Source: Anaerolineae bacterium (lineage in GTDB: Bacteria > Chloroflexota > Anaerolineae > Aggregatilineales > UBA3940). Taken from it: a DNA stretch of 5,750 bases. The notes under the pieces were generated by a model. The model saw only the letters and a program-made list of their open reading frames with translations, was not told where the DNA came from and made no database searches. The stretch lies in assembly GCA_016926985.1 (NCBI GenBank), contig JAFGNO010000020.1, positions 1 through 5,750 on the forward strand, read 5' to 3'. A program made the position numbers and the translations under genes. Shown here in pieces: positions 1-5,399 of this stretch; positions within the stretch are counted from its first letter, which is position 1, and each line of letters begins with the position of its first letter.

Positions 1-83
1 ACTTTATCTCATCTTTCAGGAGTTTGTCATGCGATTTGTCTATGTTTTCCCTGTACATTCTCAGTTCGCTTTAGCCTGAGTAG
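1..83. other. Left-edge segment downstream of the methyltransferase gene, no confirmed gene
   Basis: These bases follow the methyltransferase stop codon on the minus strand. A weak inverted repeat (CTCAG at 60-64, CTGAG at 76-80, 11-base loop) could form a small hairpin after the gene. It has no T-rich tail, so I do not call it a terminator. On the plus strand an ATG at 29-31 follows a good ribosome-binding-like CAGGAG (about 18-23), but its frame closes at 77-79 after 16 codons. That is either a tiny peptide or chance. Nothing else is recognisable. Confidence 0.4.
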
Positions 84-677
84 TTACCTCTTTTCTTCGA
101 CAATCAGGCCACTGGATGCCATCAACCGGGCCTGGTCATATAAAAAGTCACCCATCTTCTCCCACAGACGGGCAAAAAAGGTGCCAGTTCGGTTCCTATC
201 CGGCGGCAGTCCAATGTCGATCAAGACAAACCGCCCACCCTTTGCAATCACGCGTGAGACCTCGCGCATGGCAGCTTCGCCTTCCGGCCAGCCAGAAAAC
301 GCAAAGGTGCTGACAACGTAATCAAACGATTCGTCCGGATAAGGTAGCTTAAAGACGTTGCCCTGGACGATCAGGCTTTTTGCCTGTTTCCGTGCCAGGC
401 GCCGGCGGGTGAAAGTGCACATGCCTCTTGCCATGTCCAGCCCGGAGCAGAAGCGTGCCCGGTGAGCCAGCGCCACATGGAGGCGTCCTGGTCCAAACCC
501 GATCTCAAGCACTTTCTTATCGGGAGGAACGTAGTCCAGAGCCTGGCTGACCAGCCGCCACCATGCCCCAAGGGTGAGCGCGTCCATCGCGTTATACACA
601 CCGGGCATAAGCGGGTAGAGTATCCGGTTAAAGAGCTGAAGCCAGCAATCCTGTCGGACCGTGCGTTTCGCTGTCAT
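84..677 (-). CDS. Class I SAM-dependent methyltransferase (Methyltransf_11/UbiE-like), possibly shortened at the C terminus
   Basis: Predicted cytoplasmic methyltransferase of 197 aa that transfers a methyl group from S-adenosylmethionine; the acceptor cannot be read from the sequence. Visible parts of the Rossmann fold are motif I, VLEIGFGPG (residues 56-64, glycines 60, 62 and 64); the acidic residue ending strand 2 (D81 in GLD) that normally holds the SAM ribose; the LPYPDESFDYVVSTF segment (111-125); and the helix and strand MREVSRVIAKGGRFVLID (137-154). An N-terminal helical cap (about 10-50) resembles UbiE/phospholipid N-methyltransferase-like enzymes. The ATG lies 14 bases after the stop of the M48 peptidase gene, with only a weak GGA-type ribosome site, so it is probably translated as the last gene of that operon. 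Oddity: the protein stops at GLIVEEKR, just where relatives usually continue for roughly 15-20 residues with a final beta strand. The family assignment is secure; the substrate is unknown. Confidence 0.9.
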   Translation of the reverse strand: MTAKRTVRQDCWLQLFNRILYPLMPGVYNAMDALTLGAWWRLVSQALDYVPPDKKVLEIGFGPGRLHVALAHRARFCSGLDMARGMCTFTRRRLARKQAKSLIVQGNVFKLPYPDESFDYVVSTFAFSGWPEGEAAMREVSRVIAKGGRFVLIDIGLPPDRNRTGTFFARLWEKMGDFLYDQARLMASSGLIVEEKR

Positions 678-691
678 TGTTCCAGCCTGGT

Positions 692-1831
692 TCAGCTACC
701 GGCAGCAGCACGTGCCTTTGCCACGCGCTCCGATATGGGTGGATGGCTGTATAAAAGCAGTACTACCCAGCGTTCAGGATCCGCTTCTCCCAGGTTCTGA
801 TTGGCCAGCCGCGTCATGGCGTCGGCAAATGCCAGCGGCTTCCCGGTGGTCTTCAATGCAAACGAATCAGCCATCCGCTCTCGCCAGCGGGAAAACCCGT
901 TGCTGAGCGGCATTGTAATTAAACTCACCAGCCCGATGATCAGCCCAAAGACCGGCAGCCCGGCGGGGTCGGCAGGCCCGGACAGCTGCAATGGATCAAT
1001 GGCTGTGCGCATAATGAGATGGGCGATCCAGAAGCTGCCCAGCGTGATAACCGACCCGGATAAGATCAGAAGCGGCATATCTCTGTGATGGATATGGGCC
1101 AGTTCATGCGCCAGCACGGTCTCAATCTCATCATGGGTAAACTGCTCGATCAGCGTGTCCCCCAGCACAATCCGCCGCGTTGAGCCCAGCCCCATGACTG
1201 CTGCGTTGGCGCTTTTGGTCCTGGTGCTCATGTCAAAGCGGTAAACCCCCTCGATCTTTGTCCCCACCCGTTCGCCGAGGTTTTTAAGCCTCCGAACCAG
1301 TTCCTCGTCATCAAGGGGGGTGAACTTGTAGAAGATCGGCATGATGATGACCGGCGCCAGCGTCGACAGGATCACGCTAAAAAAAAGCATCACACCCCCG
1401 GCATACAGCCACCACAGGTCAGGCGAGACCCTGAGCAGCCAGTAAACGATCTGCAAAACCCCCATCCCGAGAATGGACGTCAACCCCAGGCCCTTTAACT
1501 GGTCGCCAATCCAGTTTTTGAGGGTCTGGGTGCTCTGGTCAAAGCGGTGAGGCAACACATAACCGCTGTAAAACGACAGGGGCAGGTCAATGATGAAATA
1601 AGGCAGCCCAAAGACAACGCTGCAGAGCAGCAGTTGCAGAAATGCGCTTCCGGTCAGCCCGGCTACCCAGTCGCGCAGTATAATATTCAGGCTGCTTATC
1701 AACCAGACCGCCATATACAGCCCGCCCAGAACCAGGTCGACCAGCATCAGTCGGCGGCTGATCCGGGCATAGCGCCGCGCCTGAATCTGGCGTTCGTCAT
1801 CAAGGACAACGAAGGATGAGGGTTGCTCCAT
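692..1831 (-). CDS. Membrane-embedded M48 zinc metalloprotease, Ste24/CAAX-protease-1-like
   Basis: Integral-membrane zinc protease of 379 aa, similar in layout to Ste24 (M48A). The N-terminal half (about 28-168) has four hydrophobic segments, near 30-50, 62-83, 115-135 and 140-168, matching the M48_N region. The catalytic part has NAAVMGLGSTRRIVLGDTL (209-227), the zinc-binding HELAH (H242, E243, H246), two more hydrophobic stretches (about 253-275 and 291-310), and SRWRERMADSFAL, where E318 should be the third zinc ligand and D322 the conserved Asp. YSHPPISER (361-369) gives the conserved late His363. All catalytic residues are present. Length is a little below that of eukaryotic Ste24 but the C terminus looks complete. 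Bacteria generally lack prenylated CAAX proteins, so turnover or quality control of membrane proteins is the likelier role (inference). The start is supported by an AGGAG eight bases before the ATG. It lies 30 bases after the DUF84 gene and 14 before the methyltransferase gene. Confidence 0.95.
   Translation of the reverse strand: MEQPSSFVVLDDERQIQARRYARISRRLMLVDLVLGGLYMAVWLISSLNIILRDWVAGLTGSAFLQLLLCSVVFGLPYFIIDLPLSFYSGYVLPHRFDQSTQTLKNWIGDQLKGLGLTSILGMGVLQIVYWLLRVSPDLWWLYAGGVMLFFSVILSTLAPVIIMPIFYKFTPLDDEELVRRLKNLGERVGTKIEGVYRFDMSTRTKSANAAVMGLGSTRRIVLGDTLIEQFTHDEIETVLAHELAHIHHRDMPLLILSGSVITLGSFWIAHLIMRTAIDPLQLSGPADPAGLPVFGLIIGLVSLITMPLSNGFSRWRERMADSFALKTTGKPLAFADAMTRLANQNLGEADPERWVVLLLYSHPPISERVAKARAAAGS
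1379..1386. repeat. A8/T8 homopolymer inside the M48 peptidase gene
   Basis: Eight A residues on the plus strand, read as T8 in the gene, where they encode Leu-Phe-Phe in a membrane segment near residue 150. The reading frame is intact in this copy. Such runs can slip during replication or sequencing. Confidence 0.6.
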
Positions 1832-1839
1832 ATCAAATA

Positions 1840-1844
1840 CTCCT
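1840..1844 (-). promoter_or_regulatory. Shine-Dalgarno site of the M48 peptidase gene
   Basis: Reading on the minus strand, AGGAG is followed by eight bases (TATTTGAT) and then the ATG at 1831-1829. This is the clearest ribosome-binding site in the window and fixes the start of the protease. It lies in the 30-base gap after the DUF84 gene, so the protease can be translated independently of its upstream neighbour. Confidence 0.75.
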
Positions 1845-1861
1845 GGTTTTTTGGAAATGAC

Positions 1862-2392
1862 TTATGGGATATTCCCATACAAATCCGGGCGGCGGAAAGG
1901 GGCCAGCGCCAGCGCCAGAATCTGCGCATAGGCGCTCTCCCGATTAGTCAGCTTATCGGTCAGAATGCCAACAGCACCAATCCCTCGCTTGCTGTCAGTC
2001 ACGCCTGTAAGCTCATCCATGATGTCACCCAGTTCTTCGCCGCCCAGCAGACGCTCCTGGGCGGCTGGGGGAAGCAGCGTGTGCACGCCGCCGCCTATGC
2101 CCAGCGTTCCGGCAGGATTGATCACCGCGCACCAGGCGCAGGTCATCACCCCCAGTTCGGTTTTAATCACGCCGCCTTCAAATCCAACCCCGTAAACCCC
2201 GCCCACTGAAAGCAGCGCCGCACGGGCACGGTTACAGGCTCCGGCGCGCGTCTCTTCATCTCCCCAGGGCTGAGGTGACACGCCGGAGCTGACTTCTACG
2301 GGGATAATGGTGGCATCAGGGGCGACCTGTTCGAAGACTGCCTGTGTCGCCTGGATTTTGACGCAATTGGTGGAGCCTACAGCAACGATCAT
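1862..2392 (-). CDS. yjjX: DUF84 / YjjX-family inosine/xanthosine triphosphatase
   Basis: Cytoplasmic phosphatase of 176 aa. The family hydrolyses non-canonical purine nucleoside triphosphates (ITP, XTP) to diphosphates, keeping damaged bases out of nucleic acids. Family signatures are present throughout: N-terminal IVAVGSTNCVKI (2-13), the VSSGVSPQPWGDEETRAGACNRARAA region (34-59, with GDEET at 44-48), GVGFEGGV (68-75), GEELGDIMDEL (118-128), and the late KRGIGAVGILTDKLTNR (135-151) leading to LALAPFRRPDLY. Length matches the family. I chose the ATG at 2392 because the conserved N-terminal strand starts there. The frame stays open to an ATG at 2461, but those extra 23 residues look nothing like the family and run into the divergent promoter region. 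No Shine-Dalgarno precedes the ATG. It is the first gene of a probable three-gene operon with the M48 protease and methyltransferase. The symbol is used by family resemblance, not proven orthology. Confidence 0.93.
   Translation of the reverse strand: MIVAVGSTNCVKIQATQAVFEQVAPDATIIPVEVSSGVSPQPWGDEETRAGACNRARAALLSVGGVYGVGFEGGVIKTELGVMTCAWCAVINPAGTLGIGGGVHTLLPPAAQERLLGGEELGDIMDELTGVTDSKRGIGAVGILTDKLTNRESAYAQILALALAPFRRPDLYGNIP
1863..1879. repeat. Perfect inverted repeat over the DUF84 stop codon
   Basis: TATGGGA (1863-1869), three-base centre TAT, then TCCCATA (1873-1879): seven-base arms with no mismatch. It covers the last five codons and two bases of the stop codon of the DUF84 gene and lies 32 bases before the protease ATG. 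In RNA it would form a compact hairpin (AU and GC pairs, three-base loop). There is no following T-run on either strand, so it is not a standard terminator. It may be an mRNA processing or stability hairpin, an operator, or chance within coding sequence. Confidence 0.5.
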
Positions 2393-2399
2393 GGTGGGG

Positions 2400-2428
2400 A
2401 TTGTAGCCCAAGCGCAGGTGTGGTACAA
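2400..2428 (-). promoter_or_regulatory. Candidate promoter of the DUF84-protease-methyltransferase operon
   Basis: On the minus strand, TTGTAC (2428-2423) is separated by 17 bases from TACAAT (2405-2400), which matches the TATAAT consensus at five of six positions; the -35 match is only three of six. A start point about seven bases after the -10 would fall at or next to the ATG (2392). Together with the lack of a Shine-Dalgarno this suggests a leaderless message. The call rests on consensus matching by eye and is weak. Confidence 0.3.
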
Positions 2429-2433
2429 CCACA
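2419..2433. promoter_or_regulatory. Operator-like dyad in the divergent intergenic region
   Basis: TGTGGT (2419-2424), ACA, ACCACA (2428-2433): a perfect 6-3-6 inverted repeat in the 70 bases between the divergent DUF84 and rqcH starts. It covers the candidate -35 element of the minus-strand promoter and abuts a TAAAAT (2434-2439) that could be the -10 for rqcH. A factor bound here could affect both directions. I do not recognise it as the site of a named regulator. Confidence 0.35.
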
Positions 2434-2439
2434 TAAAAT
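2434..2439 (+). promoter_or_regulatory. Candidate -10 element for rqcH
   Basis: TAAAAT matches the -10 consensus at five of six positions and would start transcription near 2446, leaving a leader of about 16 bases before the ATG at 2463. No acceptable -35 lies 16-18 bases upstream. A partial ribosome-binding match, AAGG (about 2448-2451), lies 11 bases before the ATG. Confidence 0.2.
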
Positions 2440-2462
2440 CTTGCAACAAGGTTGGCGACATT

Positions 2463-4160
2463 ATGTATGTGGATTCAGTGACTATTGCGGCTCTTGCTGC
2501 CGAGTTCCAGTCGAAGCTGGTAGGTGGACGGGTCCAGGCACTTTACGAGATCGACTCTTATGCGGTTGGCTTTGAAATCTATGCCCATCGCCGGCGGCAC
2601 TACCTGTATATGACGGCTGATCCCACTGCAGCACGTTGCCATCTCGTCCCAGACCGCTTGCGGCGGGGGGCGGTGGTTTCGTCACCGCTGGGGCTTTTGC
2701 TGAAAAAGTATGTGGATGGTGCTGGATTGGTGAATATCACCCAGCCCAGGTGGGAGCGGGTGCTGCATGTTGATTTTTCCGGGCATGAGGGGACAACGCG
2801 GCTCATTGTTGAGTTGATGGACAAACGCAGCAACCTGATCCTGACGGTGGGTAACGATATCCTTGACAGCATCAAGCGGGTTGATGCCAGCCAGAATCGC
2901 TATCGGCAGATACTGCCGGGCAGGCCATATATTCCCCCCCCGCCGCAGGATAAGTTATCCCCGGATAATCTTACGCTCTCCTCAATTGACCGGATATTGA
3001 AGCAAGAACCAGAGGCCCAGGTAGCGCAACTGCTGGTGCAGCAGATTGCTGGGATCAGCCCACTTTTTGCCCGCGAAATCATCTTTTTTGCCTCCGGAGA
3101 TCCGACGGCTCAGGCTTATGATGTATCTGCTGGGATGGTATATGCCGCGTTAACACAGCGCATACAGGACGTGGTTAAGGGTAACTTCCAGCCCTGTATT
3201 GTGCCTGTAGAAGATGGAGAGACTTTCCGCGCTTTTGCAGCCTATCCATTAACCCATCTGGGCAGGTGGCAGTCTGTTGAGAGCATCAGTGAGGCCATGG
3301 CGATCTACTTTGGCGCGCCAGCCGGTCAGGAAGCCTATGCGCCTGCAAAAGACCATGTGCGCCATGAACTGGATGGTGCCCTGGAACAGGCACAGCGCAA
3401 ACTTGCAGCCCTGGAACGGGAGCTTAAGGAGCCGGCTGAGATTGATACGCTGAGGAAGCAGGGGGAACTGATTCTGGCCTATGGTGCAACCCTGCGACCG
3501 GGGCAGTCCGCGCTGAGAGCTAAATATGCTCCTGATGAACCGGAGCTGGTTATTCCTCTTGACCCGTCACTGTCTTATCCGGAGAATGCCCGCGAGTATT
3601 TTGATAAGTATGAGAAGGCTAAACGGGCAGCGGCAGATGTCCCCGCGTTGAAGAAGCAGGCTGCACAGGAACTTGCCTACCTTGAGCAGTTATCCACCGA
3701 CCTGTCTCTTGCAGAAAGCTGGCCTGAAATTGATGCCGTTCGCGAAGCGCTCCAGGATGCTGGTTTCTGGAAGGGGCCAAGGCGAAAAGGCCCCTCTGGT
3801 GGCAAACCCGGCTTACGCCGCTTTGAGATAGGGGATGATTTTGTCATACTGGTTGGGCGTAATGCGGAACAGAATCACCAGCTGCTGACCCAGAAATCGG
3901 GTGGCGATGATCTCTGGCTGCATGCAAGGGGGGTCCCCGGCAGCCATGTCATCATTAAGTCGGATGGGCGTAAAATACCGGAAGAGGTGATCCGGCGAGC
4001 AGCGCAGCTGGCCGCATACTATTCAGCCAGTCGGGATGATACGCAGGTTCAGGTTGACGTGACCGAGCGCCGGTTTGTCAGGCCGATAAAAGGGGGAGGG
4101 CCTGGCATGGTGACCTATCGCAATGAGCGCACGCTGCCCGTAAAACCTTCAGCAAAGTAG
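2463..4160 (+). CDS. rqcH: RqcH (NFACT family, Rqc2/FbpA homologue) ribosome quality-control protein
   Basis: Complete NFACT protein of 565 aa. The family binds 50S subunits carrying stalled peptidyl-tRNA and recruits tRNA-Ala to add C-terminal alanine tails that mark the peptide for degradation. The NFACT-N domain (1 to about 160) begins MYVDSVTIAALAAEF, with the conserved early Asp4, and includes LGLLLKKYVDGA (76-87), WERVLHVDF (98-106), VELMDKRSNLIL (116-127) and ILPGRPYIPPPPQ (150-162). A helix-hairpin-helix segment follows (about 184-206, IAGISPLFAREI), then the two coiled-coil arms (about 298-325 and 380-412). The NFACT-R domain (about 455-556) has GRNAEQNHQL (465-474) and DLWLHARGVPGSHVII (483-498). 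The Asp-Arg pair essential in B. subtilis RqcH appears here as Glu99-Arg100. The ATG at 2463 is chosen because homology begins there; the open frame continues upstream to 2307 but runs through the intergenic region into DUF84. Older annotations call this family fibronectin-binding protein A. Confidence 0.95.
   Translation: MYVDSVTIAALAAEFQSKLVGGRVQALYEIDSYAVGFEIYAHRRRHYLYMTADPTAARCHLVPDRLRRGAVVSSPLGLLLKKYVDGAGLVNITQPRWERVLHVDFSGHEGTTRLIVELMDKRSNLILTVGNDILDSIKRVDASQNRYRQILPGRPYIPPPPQDKLSPDNLTLSSIDRILKQEPEAQVAQLLVQQIAGISPLFAREIIFFASGDPTAQAYDVSAGMVYAALTQRIQDVVKGNFQPCIVPVEDGETFRAFAAYPLTHLGRWQSVESISEAMAIYFGAPAGQEAYAPAKDHVRHELDGALEQAQRKLAALERELKEPAEIDTLRKQGELILAYGATLRPGQSALRAKYAPDEPELVIPLDPSLSYPENAREYFDKYEKAKRAAADVPALKKQAAQELAYLEQLSTDLSLAESWPEIDAVREALQDAGFWKGPRRKGPSGGKPGLRRFEIGDDFVILVGRNAEQNHQLLTQKSGGDDLWLHARGVPGSHVIIKSDGRKIPEEVIRRAAQLAAYYSASRDDTQVQVDVTERRFVRPIKGGGPGMVTYRNERTLPVKPSAK
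2934..2941 (+). repeat. C8 homopolymer inside rqcH
   Basis: Eight consecutive C residues encode part of the four-proline segment after PGRPYI (residues 158-161) at the end of the NFACT-N domain. The frame is intact here. The proline cluster is itself common in the family, so the run probably follows from codon choice, but it is a possible slippage or sequencing-error site. Confidence 0.6.
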
Positions 4161-4181
4161 CCTGAAGTCACTGCCTCAGGC
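4160..4181. terminator. Small hairpin between convergent genes, weak bidirectional terminator candidate
   Basis: GCCTGA (4160-4165) and TCAGGC (4176-4181) form a perfect six-base stem with a ten-base loop. It exactly spans the 15-base gap between the rqcH stop and the glycosyltransferase stop (TGA, 4178-4176). The position suits termination of both converging transcripts, but neither side has a T-run and the stem is short, so intrinsic termination here is doubtful. Confidence 0.3.
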
Positions 4182-5399
4182 GTATATTGCCTCCACAATT
4201 GGGATGACCTTCTCCCAATCAAAAAAATCCTGGGCTAGCTCAGCCGCCTGGGCCCCGATCTGATCGCGGAGGGCCTTATTCTGCAGCAGGGTGATGGTTG
4301 CACACGCAAATTCATCTGGTTTATCGGCTAACAGCAGGTGCAGACCATCCAATGCATCAAATCCCTCTGCGCCAATCGTGGTGCTGACAATTGCACAGTG
4401 CATGGCCATTGCTTCGATCAGTTTGAGGCGGGTTCCGCTGCCCATGCGAAGCGGAATGGCATACACATCAGCCGCACGAAGGTAGGGCTGGATCGCGGGT
4501 ACGCTTCCCGTTATTGTGATACCCGGTTGGCCCTGCAGCTTGCTCAGCCGGGGATGGGGCTTCTGCCCAACGATTGTGAAATGGGCCAGCGGGATCTCCT
4601 GCCTTATCAGCGGAAAGACCTCATCGGCAAACCAGAGAACTGCGTCCACGTTAGGGCGAAAATCCATCTTTCCCGTAAACACAATGGAAGGGCGAACAAT
4701 GGGTGCTTCAGGATACCTGTCCGGCGAGTATGCTGCGACATGGATGGCATTTGGGACAACTGTGATGGGTGTCGGGTGCCGGTATTTCCTCAATTCGGAG
4801 GCGTCCTGCTCGGAGCAGGCAAAAACGTGATCGGCCAGCGCGATAACTCTGGATTCAAACTGCTTCAGGCGGGAAGCCTGAATAAATGAGTAGACGGCCT
4901 GTGGAAATCGGTTCGGGGTCTGGATATCCTGCTGTGCGATGCGCTTCTGCAGTGCATATTCGGCGTTGTGCGCATCATATACGAGCCGCGTATCAGGATG
5001 CCTCTCCCGGAGTGGTTTATGAAAGGAAAGCAGGTAAGCCGCCAGTTCTATTCCCTCAAAATGAATGCCATCAAACTGGCGGCGGTTGAGGACCTCCCCG
5101 AGTTTTTCCAGGAATGTCTCGGACCACAGCCGCCGTGCCATATCCACCTGTCCGGCAATCAAGTCTCCCAGTCGGTTGAGCTTGGTCCTGCCAGGGATCG
5201 GCACGGTGAGGATATCTTCGCATAGTTGGGCCAGGGGAGTTTGTTCAGGAGATGGCTGATGGCGCTCAAGAAATGACAGCAGGGTGAGAGTATATCCCTG
5301 CCGGGCAAGGCCCTGGATCAGCCCCCAATTACGCAGGGAGGTTCCCTGATGGGGTGGGTAGGGGAGCTGCGGGGTCAGGAAAAGCAGGTTCCTGCTCAT
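4176..5399 (-). CDS. GT4-type glycosyltransferase (GT-B fold)
   Basis: Glycosyltransferase of 407 aa, probably cytoplasmic or loosely membrane-associated, that transfers a sugar from a nucleotide-sugar donor to a growing glycan; donor and acceptor are not identifiable. The N-terminal acceptor half begins RNLLFLTPQLPYPPHQGTSL (3-22), with the usual Gly-rich loop and Asn24, and includes the YDAHNAEY motif (141-148). The C-terminal donor half starts near 237 with IVFTGKMDFRPNVDAV (239-254), then FTIVGQKP (274-281), ITGSVPAIQPYLRAADVYAIPL (296-317) and GSGTRLKLIEAMAM (320-333), in which Glu329 is the donor-binding glutamate of GT4. It resembles the TIGR03087-like or colanic-acid-type GT4 proteins found in exopolysaccharide clusters. 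Its ATG overlaps the stop of the upstream glycosyltransferase by four bases (ATGA), which indicates translational coupling. It ends 15 bases from the convergent rqcH. Confidence 0.92.
   Translation of the reverse strand: MSRNLLFLTPQLPYPPHQGTSLRNWGLIQGLARQGYTLTLLSFLERHQPSPEQTPLAQLCEDILTVPIPGRTKLNRLGDLIAGQVDMARRLWSETFLEKLGEVLNRRQFDGIHFEGIELAAYLLSFHKPLRERHPDTRLVYDAHNAEYALQKRIAQQDIQTPNRFPQAVYSFIQASRLKQFESRVIALADHVFACSEQDASELRKYRHPTPITVVPNAIHVAAYSPDRYPEAPIVRPSIVFTGKMDFRPNVDAVLWFADEVFPLIRQEIPLAHFTIVGQKPHPRLSKLQGQPGITITGSVPAIQPYLRAADVYAIPLRMGSGTRLKLIEAMAMHCAIVSTTIGAEGFDALDGLHLLLADKPDEFACATITLLQNKALRDQIGAQAAELAQDFFDWEKVIPIVEAIYA

Noticed and set aside
371..906. Several medium-length frames opposite or overlapping the methyltransferase and protease genes
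   Set aside because: They lie in other frames of well-supported genes, show no recognisable motif and have no separate ribosome site.
1902..1918. GCCAGC-type short tandem repeat in the DUF84 gene
   Set aside because: It simply encodes the alternating Leu-Ala stretch of the conserved C-terminal LALAPF helix.
2401..2429. Plus-strand promoter TTGTAG-17-TACAAC for rqcH
   Set aside because: Only three of six and four of six positions match the consensus, and it overlaps the better minus-strand candidate; too weak to list as a feature.
2393..2461. Upstream in-frame extension of DUF84 to an ATG at 2461
   Set aside because: The added 23 residues precede the conserved IVAVGSTN strand, do not match the family and would consume the whole divergent promoter region.
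2307..2462. Upstream in-frame extension of rqcH to an ATG at 2307
   Set aside because: It would overlap the DUF84 gene on the other strand and add 52 residues with no NFACT resemblance; the family begins at the MYVDS sequence at 2463.
4338..5259. Plus-strand frames of up to 183 codons opposite the complete glycosyltransferase gene
   Set aside because: Their translations show no domain or plausible hydrophobic pattern, while the minus strand encodes an intact GT4 protein throughout.
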